Origin: an uncultured Lachnospiraceae bacterium
Lineage (GTDB): Bacteria; Bacillota; Clostridia; Lachnospirales; Lachnospiraceae
Length of the DNA: 33,471 nt
Assembly: GCA_947037115.1 (NCBI GenBank)
Contig: CAMQTN010000031.1
Location: 1 to 33,471, forward strand
Direction: 5' to 3'
Below the pieces are notes generated by a model that had not been told where the DNA came from, did not search any database, and saw nothing but the letters and a program-made list of their open reading frames with translations. A program made the position numbers and the translations under genes. Positions 15,023 to 23,794 of the stretch are shown here, piece by piece. Every line of letters starts with the position of its first letter. The first letter of the stretch is position 1.

Positions 15023-16029
15023 TTACTCATTCCTTCTATCGCGTAAGCTATCGTCTTATAGTTATCTTCCTTGATAATCTTACCAAGGCCGAGAGCCACG
15101 CTGGTCACCGGATTCTCGGAGACATTTACCTGAAGCCCCGTGCCCTTGCTCATGAGAAGCGCAAGACGGTTCACCTGGGAAGCGCCGCCTGTCAGGTAGA
15201 CGCCGTGCCGGTAAATATCCGCCGCCAGTTCCGGCGGGGTGCGTTCCAGAATCACTTTGATGTTGTCTATGATAGAATTAAAATGCTCCACAAGACATTC
15301 ATTCACAAGATCGGTTGGAATCTCCCTCTCCACGGGAAGTCCCGTCACAATATCCCGGCCGTAAACCACTGCGGCTTCTCTTTCCTGCTCCAGCTCATGC
15401 AGGGAAATTTTCACAACCTCCGCGGTCTTTCCGCCGATGATCAGACTGTATTCGCGGCGGATTGCGGCCTTAATTGCCTCATCAAACTTCCGGCCTCCCA
15501 CTTTGATCAGACGGCTTAAGACGATGCCGCCGAGCGAGAGAATGGATATCTCCGTGGTGTCAAAGCCAACGTTTACTACCAGGACGCCCTGTGAATTTTT
15601 CACGTCAATGCCAAGTCCCAAACCGTCCGCTACGGCCTTATCCACCATCATGACCTTTCTGGCCTTCACGTTGGACTCCTTGATCAGATCCTTGAACGCG
15701 CGCTTCTCCACCTCTGTCACATCCCAGGGAACAGCGATGTAATAGTCAGCAGGGCGTACATTATTCCGCATCATGCCATTTAAAAAGTACCTGACCAGCG
15801 TCTCCATGTTCTGAATATCCGCAATCACACCGTTGCTGAGCGGATAAGTGATGTTAATATTACTGGGCGCCTTCTCGTACATCTCAAATGCCGCGTCGCC
15901 GTAAGCAAAAAGCGTCTTTTTGTTCTCAATGGCGATCATGTTCTTTTCTACAAACACATCGTCATCCGCGCGGTTATAGATCTTGATATTGCTGGTGCCA
16001 AGGTCGATTCCAAATGCGTTGTTTGCCAA
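15019..16029 (-). CDS. MreB/Mbl-family actin-like shape protein
   Basis: Actin-like ATPase forming short membrane filaments that organise lateral wall synthesis. The nucleotide-binding motif FGIDLGTSNIKIYN is at the N-terminus; VNVGFDTTEISILSLGGIV is the phosphate-2 region and YLTGGASQVNRLALLMS the adenosine motif; the VGGRKFDEAI and RREYSLIIGGKTAE segments are MreB-like. At 336 residues it is typical. Start is TTG at 16029 with AAGGGG ten bases upstream. mreC follows with an ATGA overlap. Some positions are diverged from canonical MreB (DLGTSN rather than DLGTAN; AVPWDVTEVEKRA rather than VPSGITEVEKRA), so it may be an Mbl or MreBH-like paralogue. Confidence 0.93.
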   Translation of the reverse strand: MANNAFGIDLGTSNIKIYNRADDDVFVEKNMIAIENKKTLFAYGDAAFEMYEKAPSNINITYPLSNGVIADIQNMETLVRYFLNGMMRNNVRPADYYIAVPWDVTEVEKRAFKDLIKESNVKARKVMMVDKAVADGLGLGIDVKNSQGVLVVNVGFDTTEISILSLGGIVLSRLIKVGGRKFDEAIKAAIRREYSLIIGGKTAEVVKISLHELEQEREAAVVYGRDIVTGLPVEREIPTDLVNECLVEHFNSIIDNIKVILERTPPELAADIYRHGVYLTGGASQVNRLALLMSKGTGLQVNVSENPVTSVALGLGKIIKEDNYKTIAYAIEGMSK

Positions 16030-16056
16030 GGTAAGTTTACCCCTTTCTTTTTACGT

Positions 16057-16782
16057 TCAAATCTGATATGACATATCTGTCAGTAATTTGCTCTCTTTAA
16101 AGCTGAAATAGTTGTTATCCCCAAGGATAATGTGGTCTACCAGCGGAATATCCGTAAAAATTCCCGTCTGCACGATGCGCTCCGTGATCAGCAGGTCATT
16201 CTCGCTGGGTATGGGCTCTCCGCCCGGATGGTTGTGTAGCAGCATAATATTTGCCGCTCCGCTTTGAAAAGCCTGAATAAAGACCTCTCTGGGCGACAGC
16301 AGGGCGGCGTTTGCCGTGCCCTTGGAGACGATCTCCTCCCCGATCAGATGAAGTCCCGAATCGAAGAGTAAGAGCAGTATATACTCCACACTCTCATGGC
16401 GGAACCGCTCCATGTAATAGTCCGCAACAGACGCAGGATCGTGAAAGGAAAGCCCGCGCTTTGCCTTCGCCCGTGCCATTCTCCTCGCGAACTCTGCGAC
16501 AGCCTTAAGCTGAACCGCCTTGACTGCCCCGATGCCTTCTATCTTCTGTAATTCCTGTACGGATATGTGGTACAGCCCGAGCAGCCCGTTCCCATATCCG
16601 GCAGTCTGCGCAAGTACCCGCTCTCCCAGTTCCCTCGCGCTCATACCCTTCGTTCCTGTCCGAAGAAGGATTGCAAGAAGCTCCGAGTCAGTAAGGCTCT
16701 CGCTTCCGTAGGCAGCAAATTTCTCATATGGAAGATTTTGCTGTCTGTAATATTCATTGTTCTCACACTTGCCTGATTTCAT
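16057..16782 (-). CDS. radC: RadC-family JAB/MPN domain protein
   Basis: Member of the widespread RadC family; the historical DNA-repair role is not well established. It has an N-terminal helix-hairpin-helix region (IEGIGAVKAVQLKAVAEFAR, about residues 81-100) and a C-terminal JAB metal-binding domain with HNHPGGEPIPSEND (H183, H185, D196). Start is uncertain: I use the ATG at 16782 because the frame from there aligns with the usual RadC N-terminus (LPYEKFAAYGSESLTDSELL) and because a promoter -10 box at 16848-16853 would put the transcript start next to the upstream TTG at 16842. The ribosome site for 16782 is weak. It heads the mreBCD block, as radC does in many Gram-positive genomes. Confidence 0.93.
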   Translation of the reverse strand: MKSGKCENNEYYRQQNLPYEKFAAYGSESLTDSELLAILLRTGTKGMSARELGERVLAQTAGYGNGLLGLYHISVQELQKIEGIGAVKAVQLKAVAEFARRMARAKAKRGLSFHDPASVADYYMERFRHESVEYILLLLFDSGLHLIGEEIVSKGTANAALLSPREVFIQAFQSGAANIMLLHNHPGGEPIPSENDLLITERIVQTGIFTDIPLVDHIILGDNNYFSFKESKLLTDMSYQI

Positions 16783-16847
16783 GCAGTCTCTTTCCCGACA
16801 GCTTCTCTCCAAAAGTCCGGGCAGTGATCTTACTTTCTCCAACGCTC

Positions 16848-16876
16848 ATTTTAACACAATCGGATTTTGATGTACA
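16848..16876 (-). promoter_or_regulatory. Likely promoter for radC and the shape/division block
   Basis: On the minus strand TGTACA (16871-16876) is spaced 17 bases from TAAAAT (16848-16853), which is preceded by TGT, an extended -10 element. The position is 66 bases before the preferred radC ATG and directly after the PLP-enzyme gene, a natural break between two operons. Confidence 0.5.
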
Positions 16877-16898
16877 CAAAAAAAGGGAATTTTTTCCA

Positions 16899-18182
16899 TT
16901 AAATCCGGCAGATTCCGAGATCCGTCAAATTTTGCAGGCTTTTTAAAATACCCAGTTTCGCGTGGGGAAAGGTAAGACCTCCCTGAAAGTAGACCGCATA
17001 AGGCGGCGCAATGGGGCCGTCCGCGGAAAGTTCGATGGAGGAGCCCGACACAAAGGCGCCTGCCGCCATAATCACTTTAGAGTCATAGCCGGGCATATCC
17101 CAGGGCTCCGGTTTCACGAAGCTGTCCACGGGAGCTGCGGCCTGAATGCCCTCGCAGAAGGCAATGACACCCTCAGGAGAACCGAAGGTCACGGCCTGAA
17201 TGATATCATGCCGGCTCTCCTGCCCGTCAGGCACGACGGCAAATCCCAGTTTCTCGTAGATATTCGCCGCAAAGACCGCCCCTTTCAGGGCGGATGCCGT
17301 CACCGTGGGCGCAAGGAAGAGTCCCTGGTAAAAGGCGGAAAGCACGCCAAGGGAAGCGCCAACCTCCTTGGCCAGTCCCGGCGAAGTAAGGCGGCAGGCG
17401 GCGTTCTCCACACACTCTCTTTTCCCTGCAATGTAACCGCCGATGGGCGCAAGCCCGCCGCCCGGATTCTTGATGAGGGACCCGACGACCATATCCGCCC
17501 CCGCCTGGGAAGGCTCTGTCGTCTCCACAAACTCCCCGTAGCAGTTGTCCACCATCACCAATACGTCCGGTTTGATCTGCTTCACAAAGGCCGTCAGCTC
17601 GCCGATGCGCTTAACGGAAAGGGTTGGTCTGGTCTGGTAGCCCTTGGAGCGCTGAATGGTAACAAGTCTCGTCCGCTCGCCTATAGCGGCCCGGATGCCT
17701 TCATAGTCAAATGCGCCGTCAGGAAGAAGATCCACCTGTCTGTAGGTGACGCCATACTCTGCCAGGGATCCCCGCGAGGGCCGGATGCCGATGACCTCCT
17801 CAAGGGTATCGTAGGGCTTCCCGACGGGGGAAAGAAGTTCATCGCCGGGCCGCAGGTTACTCATAAGGGCCAATGCCAGCGCGTGGGTGCCACAGGTAAT
17901 CTGGGGCCGCACCAGCGCATCCTCCGTCTGAAAAACCCCGGCATAAACCTTCTCCAGCGTGTCCCGTCCCAAATCATTGTAACCGTAGCCTGTCGTTCCA
18001 AAAAGACAGGCCTCACTCACATTTGCCGCCTGCATGGCATGGATCACCTTAAGCTGGTTGTACTCCGCATTTTTGTCAATCTGTGCAAAACGAGGTTCCA
18101 GGGAGGACAGAATTTCCTCTCCGAAACGGCAGACCGACTCTGAAATACCAAATTTTTTATATTGTTCACACAATTCTGTCAT
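16899..18182 (-). CDS. PLP-dependent methionine gamma-lyase-like protein (YnbB/aluminium-resistance family)
   Basis: A 427-residue fold-type I PLP enzyme. The probable PLP lysine lies in VVGSLIKNPGGGLAP (about residue 238), with the cofactor aspartate in VMVDNCYGEFVE and the N-terminal substrate/phosphate region FGTTGYGYNDLGRDTLE and ITCGTHALALAL. This matches the Cys/Met-metabolism enzymes annotated as methionine gamma-lyase family or aluminium resistance protein; the physiological reaction is not settled, so I give no symbol. ATG at 18182 has TTGGAG seven bases upstream. It follows miaA with 72 bases between; in Bacilli the homologue ynbB also sits near miaA and hfq, so the linkage is old. 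No hfq gene was seen here. Confidence 0.88.
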   Translation of the reverse strand: MTELCEQYKKFGISESVCRFGEEILSSLEPRFAQIDKNAEYNQLKVIHAMQAANVSEACLFGTTGYGYNDLGRDTLEKVYAGVFQTEDALVRPQITCGTHALALALMSNLRPGDELLSPVGKPYDTLEEVIGIRPSRGSLAEYGVTYRQVDLLPDGAFDYEGIRAAIGERTRLVTIQRSKGYQTRPTLSVKRIGELTAFVKQIKPDVLVMVDNCYGEFVETTEPSQAGADMVVGSLIKNPGGGLAPIGGYIAGKRECVENAACRLTSPGLAKEVGASLGVLSAFYQGLFLAPTVTASALKGAVFAANIYEKLGFAVVPDGQESRHDIIQAVTFGSPEGVIAFCEGIQAAAPVDSFVKPEPWDMPGYDSKVIMAAGAFVSGSSIELSADGPIAPPYAVYFQGGLTFPHAKLGILKSLQNLTDLGICRI

Positions 18183-18254
18183 TTAAAACTCCAATCCATC
18201 TTTTTATGTTTTGTATATATTGCATAAAATCCGTCGGGCATTTTCGACAAATCC

Positions 18255-19202
18255 TTACAGGATCAGTGCTTTTTCGCGCAGGAAATCCTGCATGAAATCC
18301 AGTATTTTTTGACTGTCATGGTCAAAAACGTTTTTTTCTATCCAGATTACCTCTTTTTCGCGTCTGAACCAGGTGAGCTGCCTTTTTGCAAAATGTCTGC
18401 TATCCCGTTTGATCAGATAAACAGCCTCCTCCAGCGTTATCTCTTTCTCCAGACAGGACAGAATCTCCTTATAGCCAAGTCCCTGCATGGATACCATGCC
18501 CCGCCTGCATCCCATCTTTTGCAAAGCGCGCACTTCCTCCACCAGTCCCTTCTCCATCATCAGGTCTACCCTCTCATCGATCCGCTGATAGATCCTGTCC
18601 CTGTCGTCGTTCAGGACAAAATAGGCGAACCGGTAAGGAGAGTCATTCTGCCTCTGCTCATGATTGTGGGCCGATATCTTTTTCCCTGTCTTCTCGTAAA
18701 ACTCAATGGCCCGGATCACCCGTTTCACATTGTGGGCGTGGATGCTCTCACAGGACTCAGGGTCTACCGCGCGAAGTCTTTCATAGAGCGCCTCCGGGCC
18801 ATCCCTGCCCGCAATCTCTTCCAGAGAGCGCCGGAGCGCCGTATCCTTGTCATTCTCCGTAAAGTCAATGTCGTAGAGCAAAGCCTGAATATAAAAGCCG
18901 GTACCGCCCACAAGAATGGGTATATGGCCACGCCTGCAGATCTCCTCCACCGCCTGTCTGGCCATCTGCTGGAACAGCACCACATTAAACTCCTCCGTGG
19001 GATCCAGCACATCGATCAGATGATGGGGAACGCCCGCCATCTCCTCCTCCGTCACCTTTGCGGAACCGATGTCCATGTGGCGGTACACCTGCATGGAGTC
19101 GGCTGAGATGATTTCACCGTCTATGGCCTTTGCCAGAGCCACGGACAGCGCGGTCTTTCCCACCGCAGTAGGGCCAGTCAGAATTACCAGCGGTCTTTTC
19201 AC
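18255..19202 (-). CDS. miaA: tRNA dimethylallyltransferase
   Basis: Transfers the dimethylallyl group to N6 of A37 in tRNAs reading codons beginning with U; MiaB, also encoded here, then adds the methylthio group. P-loop GPTAVGKT lies at residues 10-17, followed by DGEIISADSMQVYRHMDIGSAK and the PHHLIDVLDPTEEFNV segment, all standard for MiaA. The start is a GTG at 19202 with AGGAGG five bases upstream; a longer frame upstream would run into mutL. 315 residues is the expected length. It begins 16 bases after the mutL stop. Confidence 0.96.
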   Translation of the reverse strand: MKRPLVILTGPTAVGKTALSVALAKAIDGEIISADSMQVYRHMDIGSAKVTEEEMAGVPHHLIDVLDPTEEFNVVLFQQMARQAVEEICRRGHIPILVGGTGFYIQALLYDIDFTENDKDTALRRSLEEIAGRDGPEALYERLRAVDPESCESIHAHNVKRVIRAIEFYEKTGKKISAHNHEQRQNDSPYRFAYFVLNDDRDRIYQRIDERVDLMMEKGLVEEVRALQKMGCRRGMVSMQGLGYKEILSCLEKEITLEEAVYLIKRDSRHFAKRQLTWFRREKEVIWIEKNVFDHDSQKILDFMQDFLREKALIL

Positions 19203-19218
19203 ATGATCCTCCTCAAAT

Positions 19219-21141
19219 TTAAACGATCCTTTTAAACTTCTTCTCGATTTCATATTTACTCATGGAGATGATCGTCGGCCTTCCGTGGGGACAGTTGTAA
19301 GGATTGTCCAATGTCAGAAGTTCATCGACCAGCGCTTCCATCTCCTGACGGCTGATCCGCATATTTCCCTTGACTGCCGCTTTGCAGGCCATGGTGGCGA
19401 TGCGGATACGGATGCCCTCGGGCGTGCCTGACACCGGCTCCGCCGCCAGTTCATCCAGCATTTCGTAAAAAAACCGCTCCTGCGTGTAGCCGTAGAGATC
19501 CATGGGCACGCCGCGGACCGCATATTCGTTTCCGCCGAAAGCCTCGATCTCAAATCCGAGAGAGGTGAATGCCTCCTCATGGAGAAGGTAGCATTCTTTC
19601 TCCCGGTTGCTCAGCGTCACAATCATGGGCGGATTGAGATTCTGGGAGACAATATCCTTCTCCTTAAAATGCCGCAGTAAACGCTCATATCTGACCTTCT
19701 CATGGGCCGCATGCTGATCCACGATCAAAAGCCTGTCCTGGTAGGAAATCAGCCAGTAGGTTTCAAAGAGCTGTCCGATAATCTCATAATGCTCTCTGGC
19801 CTTTACAGACAGCAGCCTGTCGTCAAAAAGCTCCATCTGTTCCGGTTTGTCCGCTGGATGATCCGCCGCCGTGTCTGCGCGGTCCGCCTGCGGTACTGCC
19901 GGTTCCTGCGCCTTTGCCTTTGCCGTATAATCTACGGTCTGGCGCAGGACATTTTCCTGCGTCGGTCTGCTCTTTTCGTAGATCGCCTGAATCGATGACG
20001 CCCGGGCCGCCGCCATCCCGCAATTTTGCAGGATGCGGTTGGTCTCAAAGGGTTCCGGCGGTGTCTCTTCCTTTCGGGTCTCACTTTCCGCCTCTTTTCC
20101 GGCCTCCTCGCGCCGCTCCTTTTCTGTGGAAAGACTCACCGCAGGAATCATTTCCCTGCCCCGCAGCGCCTCCTCCACGGCCGCCCGCACTTCCTCGTAA
20201 AAAGCCGGGCCGTCAGCGATGCGCACCTCCATCTTGGAGGGGTGGACATTTACGTCGATCTTCTCCGTGTCCACCTGAAAATGCAGGATACAGAAAGGAA
20301 ACTTGTGCTGCATCAGATATTCCCGATAGCCCTCCTCCACAGCTTTGCTGATCAGAGTGCTCCTGATATATCTGCCGTTGATATAGAAAATCTCATAAGA
20401 ACGGTTTGCCCTGTTGATGACAGGCCTTCCCAAAAGCCCTGTCACCGTCATGCCATCCCGCTCACACCGAAAGTCCGTGAGTTCGCCGGCAATCTCTTTT
20501 CCGTAAATACGATGGACAATCTCCCGCAGATCACCGTTTCCCGTCGTGTAAAATCTTGTCTGTCCGTTCAGGACAAACTTGAAGGAGACTTTTGGATTCG
20601 ACATGGCCAGATGCTCCATCAGGTCCGCCACATAAGAGCCCTCCGTTCTGGGCTGCTTCAAAAACTTTTTTCTGGGCGGCGTATTGAAAAAAAGGTTTCG
20701 CACGATCAGGGTCGTCCCCTGCGGCGCGCCGATCTCTTCCAGTTCCCGCTTCGTTCCACCCTCCGCCAGCAAACGTACCCCCGTCAGCTCCCCCGGCGTC
20801 CTGGTGATCATCTCCACCTGGGACACCGCCGCGATGCTGGCAAGCGCCTCCCCCCGGAATCCCAGACTGACCAGGCTGGTTAAGTCTTCCGCGGAAGAAA
20901 TCTTACTGGTGGCATGGCGTAAAAAGGCGTTCTCCACCTGAGATTTCTCAATGCCGCCGCCATTGTCTGTCACACGGATAAAGCTTGTACCGCCATCCCT
21001 GATCTCCACCGTGACAGCGTCCGCACCTGCGTCGAGAGCGTTCTCCACCAGCTCCTTCACCACGCTGGAAGGCCTCTCTACCACCTCGCCTGCGGCGATC
21101 TTATCTATCGTCTGACTGTCCAGTATGTTTATTTTAGCCAT
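19219..21141 (-). CDS. mutL: DNA mismatch repair protein MutL
   Basis: GHKL ATPase that couples MutS mismatch recognition to strand excision. The N-terminal ATPase motifs are ELVENALDAGA, DNGGGI and GFRGEALASI; a variable linker (about residues 340-445, rich in E, K, A and P) precedes the C-terminal dimerisation domain. That domain holds DQHAAHEKVRYE (about 473-484), matching the DQHA(X)2E(X)4E endonuclease motif, plus ACKAAVKGN and CPHGRPT, so this MutL probably nicks DNA itself, as expected where MutH is absent. 640 residues is normal. The ATG at 21141 overlaps the mutS stop by 8 bases. Confidence 0.97.
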   Translation of the reverse strand: MAKINILDSQTIDKIAAGEVVERPSSVVKELVENALDAGADAVTVEIRDGGTSFIRVTDNGGGIEKSQVENAFLRHATSKISSAEDLTSLVSLGFRGEALASIAAVSQVEMITRTPGELTGVRLLAEGGTKRELEEIGAPQGTTLIVRNLFFNTPPRKKFLKQPRTEGSYVADLMEHLAMSNPKVSFKFVLNGQTRFYTTGNGDLREIVHRIYGKEIAGELTDFRCERDGMTVTGLLGRPVINRANRSYEIFYINGRYIRSTLISKAVEEGYREYLMQHKFPFCILHFQVDTEKIDVNVHPSKMEVRIADGPAFYEEVRAAVEEALRGREMIPAVSLSTEKERREEAGKEAESETRKEETPPEPFETNRILQNCGMAAARASSIQAIYEKSRPTQENVLRQTVDYTAKAKAQEPAVPQADRADTAADHPADKPEQMELFDDRLLSVKAREHYEIIGQLFETYWLISYQDRLLIVDQHAAHEKVRYERLLRHFKEKDIVSQNLNPPMIVTLSNREKECYLLHEEAFTSLGFEIEAFGGNEYAVRGVPMDLYGYTQERFFYEMLDELAAEPVSGTPEGIRIRIATMACKAAVKGNMRISRQEMEALVDELLTLDNPYNCPHGRPTIISMSKYEIEKKFKRIV

Positions 21142-23794
21142 TATGACTCCATCGATTCTTTAACTTATTTTGCAGCTTGTACAGCGTATTCAACGCATCC
21201 ACAGGCGTCAGGTTGCTCACATCAATCTCCATAAGCTCCTGCACCACATCCTCGTCTGTCACCGTGTCAAACAGGGAAATCTGCTCCAGATCCACCTCGT
21301 CGTACCTGACATTTTTATGCTTCTGTTTCTTTCCCCGGTCAATTTCAATGCTCTGCACCTTCTCGGTGATATCATTGTCGCTGAGCTGCTCCACGATTTC
21401 CCTGGCGCGGTCGATAACCATATCCGGCACACCCGCCAGCTTCGCCACCTGAATGCCGTAGCTCCTGTCAGCTCCGCCCTTTACGATCTTTCGCAGGAAT
21501 ACGATGTCATCCCCCTTCTCCTTGACGGCGATACAGTAATTGTTCACATTGTCCATCTTACCTTCCAGCTCGGTCAGTTCGTGGTAATGGGTTGCAAACA
21601 GTGTTTTCGCCCCCAGAATCCGGCGGTTGCTGATATGCTCGATCACGGCCCAGGCAATGCTTAACCCGTCAAAGGTGGATGTGCCGCGCCCGATCTCGTC
21701 GAGCACCAGCAGACTGTCCGATGTGGCGTTCCTCAGAATATTTGCCACCTCGTTCATCTCCACCATAAAGGTGGACTGGCCGCTTGCCAGATCATCGGAA
21801 GCGCCCACTCTGGTGAAAATCCGGTCCACAATCCCGATATCCGCTTCCTTCGCCGGCACAAAGGAACCGATCTGGGTCATCAGAACGATCAGCGCCACCT
21901 GCCGCATATAGGTAGATTTTCCAGCCATATTCGGCCCTGTGATCACGGCGATACAATGCTTTTTGTCATCCAGATGCGTGTCGTTTGCGATGAACATGTC
22001 ATTCTGGATCATCTGTTCTACCACGGGATGCCGCCCCTGCGTGATATCAATGACGCCCTTCTCGTTCAGGGACGGCCTCACATAATGATACTGCTCCGCC
22101 ACAAAGGCAAGTGAGGAAAACACGTCCAGCTTCGCCACGACCCGGGCCGTCTTCTGGATCCGCTCCACCTCCCCGGCAATGGCTTCCCTGATCTCGCAAA
22201 ACAGATCATATTCCAGCCCGAAGAGCTTGTCTTCCGCATTCAGAATGGAGTCCTCCAGCTCTTTCAGGCGGGGTGTGGTGTAGCGCTCCGCGTTGGCAAG
22301 CGTCTGTTTGCGCACATAGTCTTCCGGCACCTGATCCCTGTAAGAATTGGTCACCTCAAAGTAATAGCCGAATACTTTGTTGTATTTAATACGTAAATTC
22401 CTGATACCCGTGCGCTCCCTGTCAGCCTCCTCCAGATCCGCCAGCCATTTCTTCCCGTCTGTCTTCGCCTTTTTCAGTGCGTCAATGGTCTCGTTAAAGC
22501 CCTCTTTGATAATACCGCCCTCCTTGATGGCGATGGGCGGTTCCTCCATAATTGCATCGTCTATCAGCTTGTAAATATCCGAAAGAGGGTCCATGTTTTC
22601 AAAGATTTCTGCAAGAAGAGACGCTTTAAAATCGCCAAGCACCGCTTTGAGGGACGGCAGCATGGCCAAAGAATTCCTGAGTGCAATTAAATCCCTCGGA
22701 TTGGCGGTCTTATAGCTTACCCGCCCGAGAAGTCTCTCCAGATCATAGATCGCATGCAGATACTCCCGCAGCTCCTCCCTGTCAACGCTGCGCCTGCACA
22801 TCTCTTCCACCGCCTCAAGGCGCCTGTCAATCCTCTCCCTGTCAATCAGCGGCTGTTCTATGTATTTGCGCAGAAGCCTTCCGCCCATGGCTGTCCTTGT
22901 ACGGTCCAGCACACCGAGAAGAGACCCCTTCTTCTGTTTCTCACGCAGGGTCTCAACCAGCTCTAAATTTCGCCTTGTGGAGCTGTCCAGGAGCATATAT
23001 TTGCTGCTCAGATAGGGATAGATGTGCACAAAATGGGAAAGCGACGTCTTCTGTGTTTCATAGAGGTACTGCAATAAAGCCCCCGCCGCGATCACGCCGG
23101 CCGGAAAATCCTCGATACCCAGTCCCATCAGTGTGTTTACACGAAAGTGCCGCATCAGCGTCTTCTTACAGCCATCCTCGTCGAAATAGTGAGGCGCGAG
23201 GGAATAGACAGACACATGCAGCCGGTTTTTCAAATCCTCGATATCATATCCGCTGACGAAGAACGGTTCATTGCAGATCACCTCGGAGGGCGCATATTTG
23301 TTAATCTCATCCTGCAGCCTGCGGATGTCATCCACCTCCGTCAGATAGTAGTCTCCCGTGGTGACGTCCGCCACCGAAACGCCGATCCTGCCGGGGAAAT
23401 AGGACACACAGAGAAGATAGTTGTTCTTCGTGTCGTCAAGCGCCTGTGTATTCAGGTTCGTGCCCGGCGTTACAATGCGGATCACTTCCCTCTTTACGAT
23501 TCCCTTCGCGTTCTTAGGATCTTCCACCTGCTCGCAGATCGCCACCTTGTAGCCCCTGGAAACCAGCTTATTCAGATAGCTGTCTACCGCGTGATGAGGC
23601 ACGCCGCACATGGGCGCCCGTTCCTCCTGTCCACAGCTTTTTCCTGTCAGGGTGATCTCCAGCTCCTTTGAGGCCGTGAGCGCATCCTCAAAGAACATCT
23701 CGTAGAAGTCTCCCAGTCTGTAAAATAAAATGCAGTCCGGATACTCCTTCTTCGTGTCCAGATACTGCTTCATCATGGGTGTCAGTTCAGCCAT
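21134..23794 (-). CDS. mutS: DNA mismatch repair protein MutS
   Basis: Recognises mismatches and small loops and recruits MutL. The mismatch-reading motif is in LFYRLGDFYEMFFEDA (F-x-E type) in the N-terminal domain; core and clamp domains follow; the ATPase domain carries GPNMAGKSTYMRQ (about residues 616-628), the DDLASGQSTFMVEM signature, LVLDEIGRGTSTFDG Walker B and the THYHELTELE loop. 886 residues fits MutS1, not MutS2 (no Smr domain). The ATG at 23794 overlaps the miaB stop by 13 bases, and mutL overlaps its end, so miaB-mutS-mutL are probably translated as a coupled set. Confidence 0.98.
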   Translation of the reverse strand: MAELTPMMKQYLDTKKEYPDCILFYRLGDFYEMFFEDALTASKELEITLTGKSCGQEERAPMCGVPHHAVDSYLNKLVSRGYKVAICEQVEDPKNAKGIVKREVIRIVTPGTNLNTQALDDTKNNYLLCVSYFPGRIGVSVADVTTGDYYLTEVDDIRRLQDEINKYAPSEVICNEPFFVSGYDIEDLKNRLHVSVYSLAPHYFDEDGCKKTLMRHFRVNTLMGLGIEDFPAGVIAAGALLQYLYETQKTSLSHFVHIYPYLSSKYMLLDSSTRRNLELVETLREKQKKGSLLGVLDRTRTAMGGRLLRKYIEQPLIDRERIDRRLEAVEEMCRRSVDREELREYLHAIYDLERLLGRVSYKTANPRDLIALRNSLAMLPSLKAVLGDFKASLLAEIFENMDPLSDIYKLIDDAIMEEPPIAIKEGGIIKEGFNETIDALKKAKTDGKKWLADLEEADRERTGIRNLRIKYNKVFGYYFEVTNSYRDQVPEDYVRKQTLANAERYTTPRLKELEDSILNAEDKLFGLEYDLFCEIREAIAGEVERIQKTARVVAKLDVFSSLAFVAEQYHYVRPSLNEKGVIDITQGRHPVVEQMIQNDMFIANDTHLDDKKHCIAVITGPNMAGKSTYMRQVALIVLMTQIGSFVPAKEADIGIVDRIFTRVGASDDLASGQSTFMVEMNEVANILRNATSDSLLVLDEIGRGTSTFDGLSIAWAVIEHISNRRILGAKTLFATHYHELTELEGKMDNVNNYCIAVKEKGDDIVFLRKIVKGGADRSYGIQVAKLAGVPDMVIDRAREIVEQLSDNDITEKVQSIEIDRGKKQKHKNVRYDEVDLEQISLFDTVTDEDVVQELMEIDVSNLTPVDALNTLYKLQNKLKNRWSHNG

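Noticed and set aside
16962..18143. A 393-residue plus-strand open frame opposite the PLP-enzyme gene
   Set aside because: Its composition is that of the complement of a high-GC gene, there is no ribosome site or family match, and the opposite gene is firmly identified.
18183..18254. TATATA-rich stretch between miaA and the PLP-enzyme gene as a promoter
   Set aside because: No -35 box at acceptable spacing; read-through from miaA is as likely.
20026..20883. A 285-residue plus-strand frame opposite mutL
   Set aside because: Antisense shadow of a well-recognised gene with no independent support.
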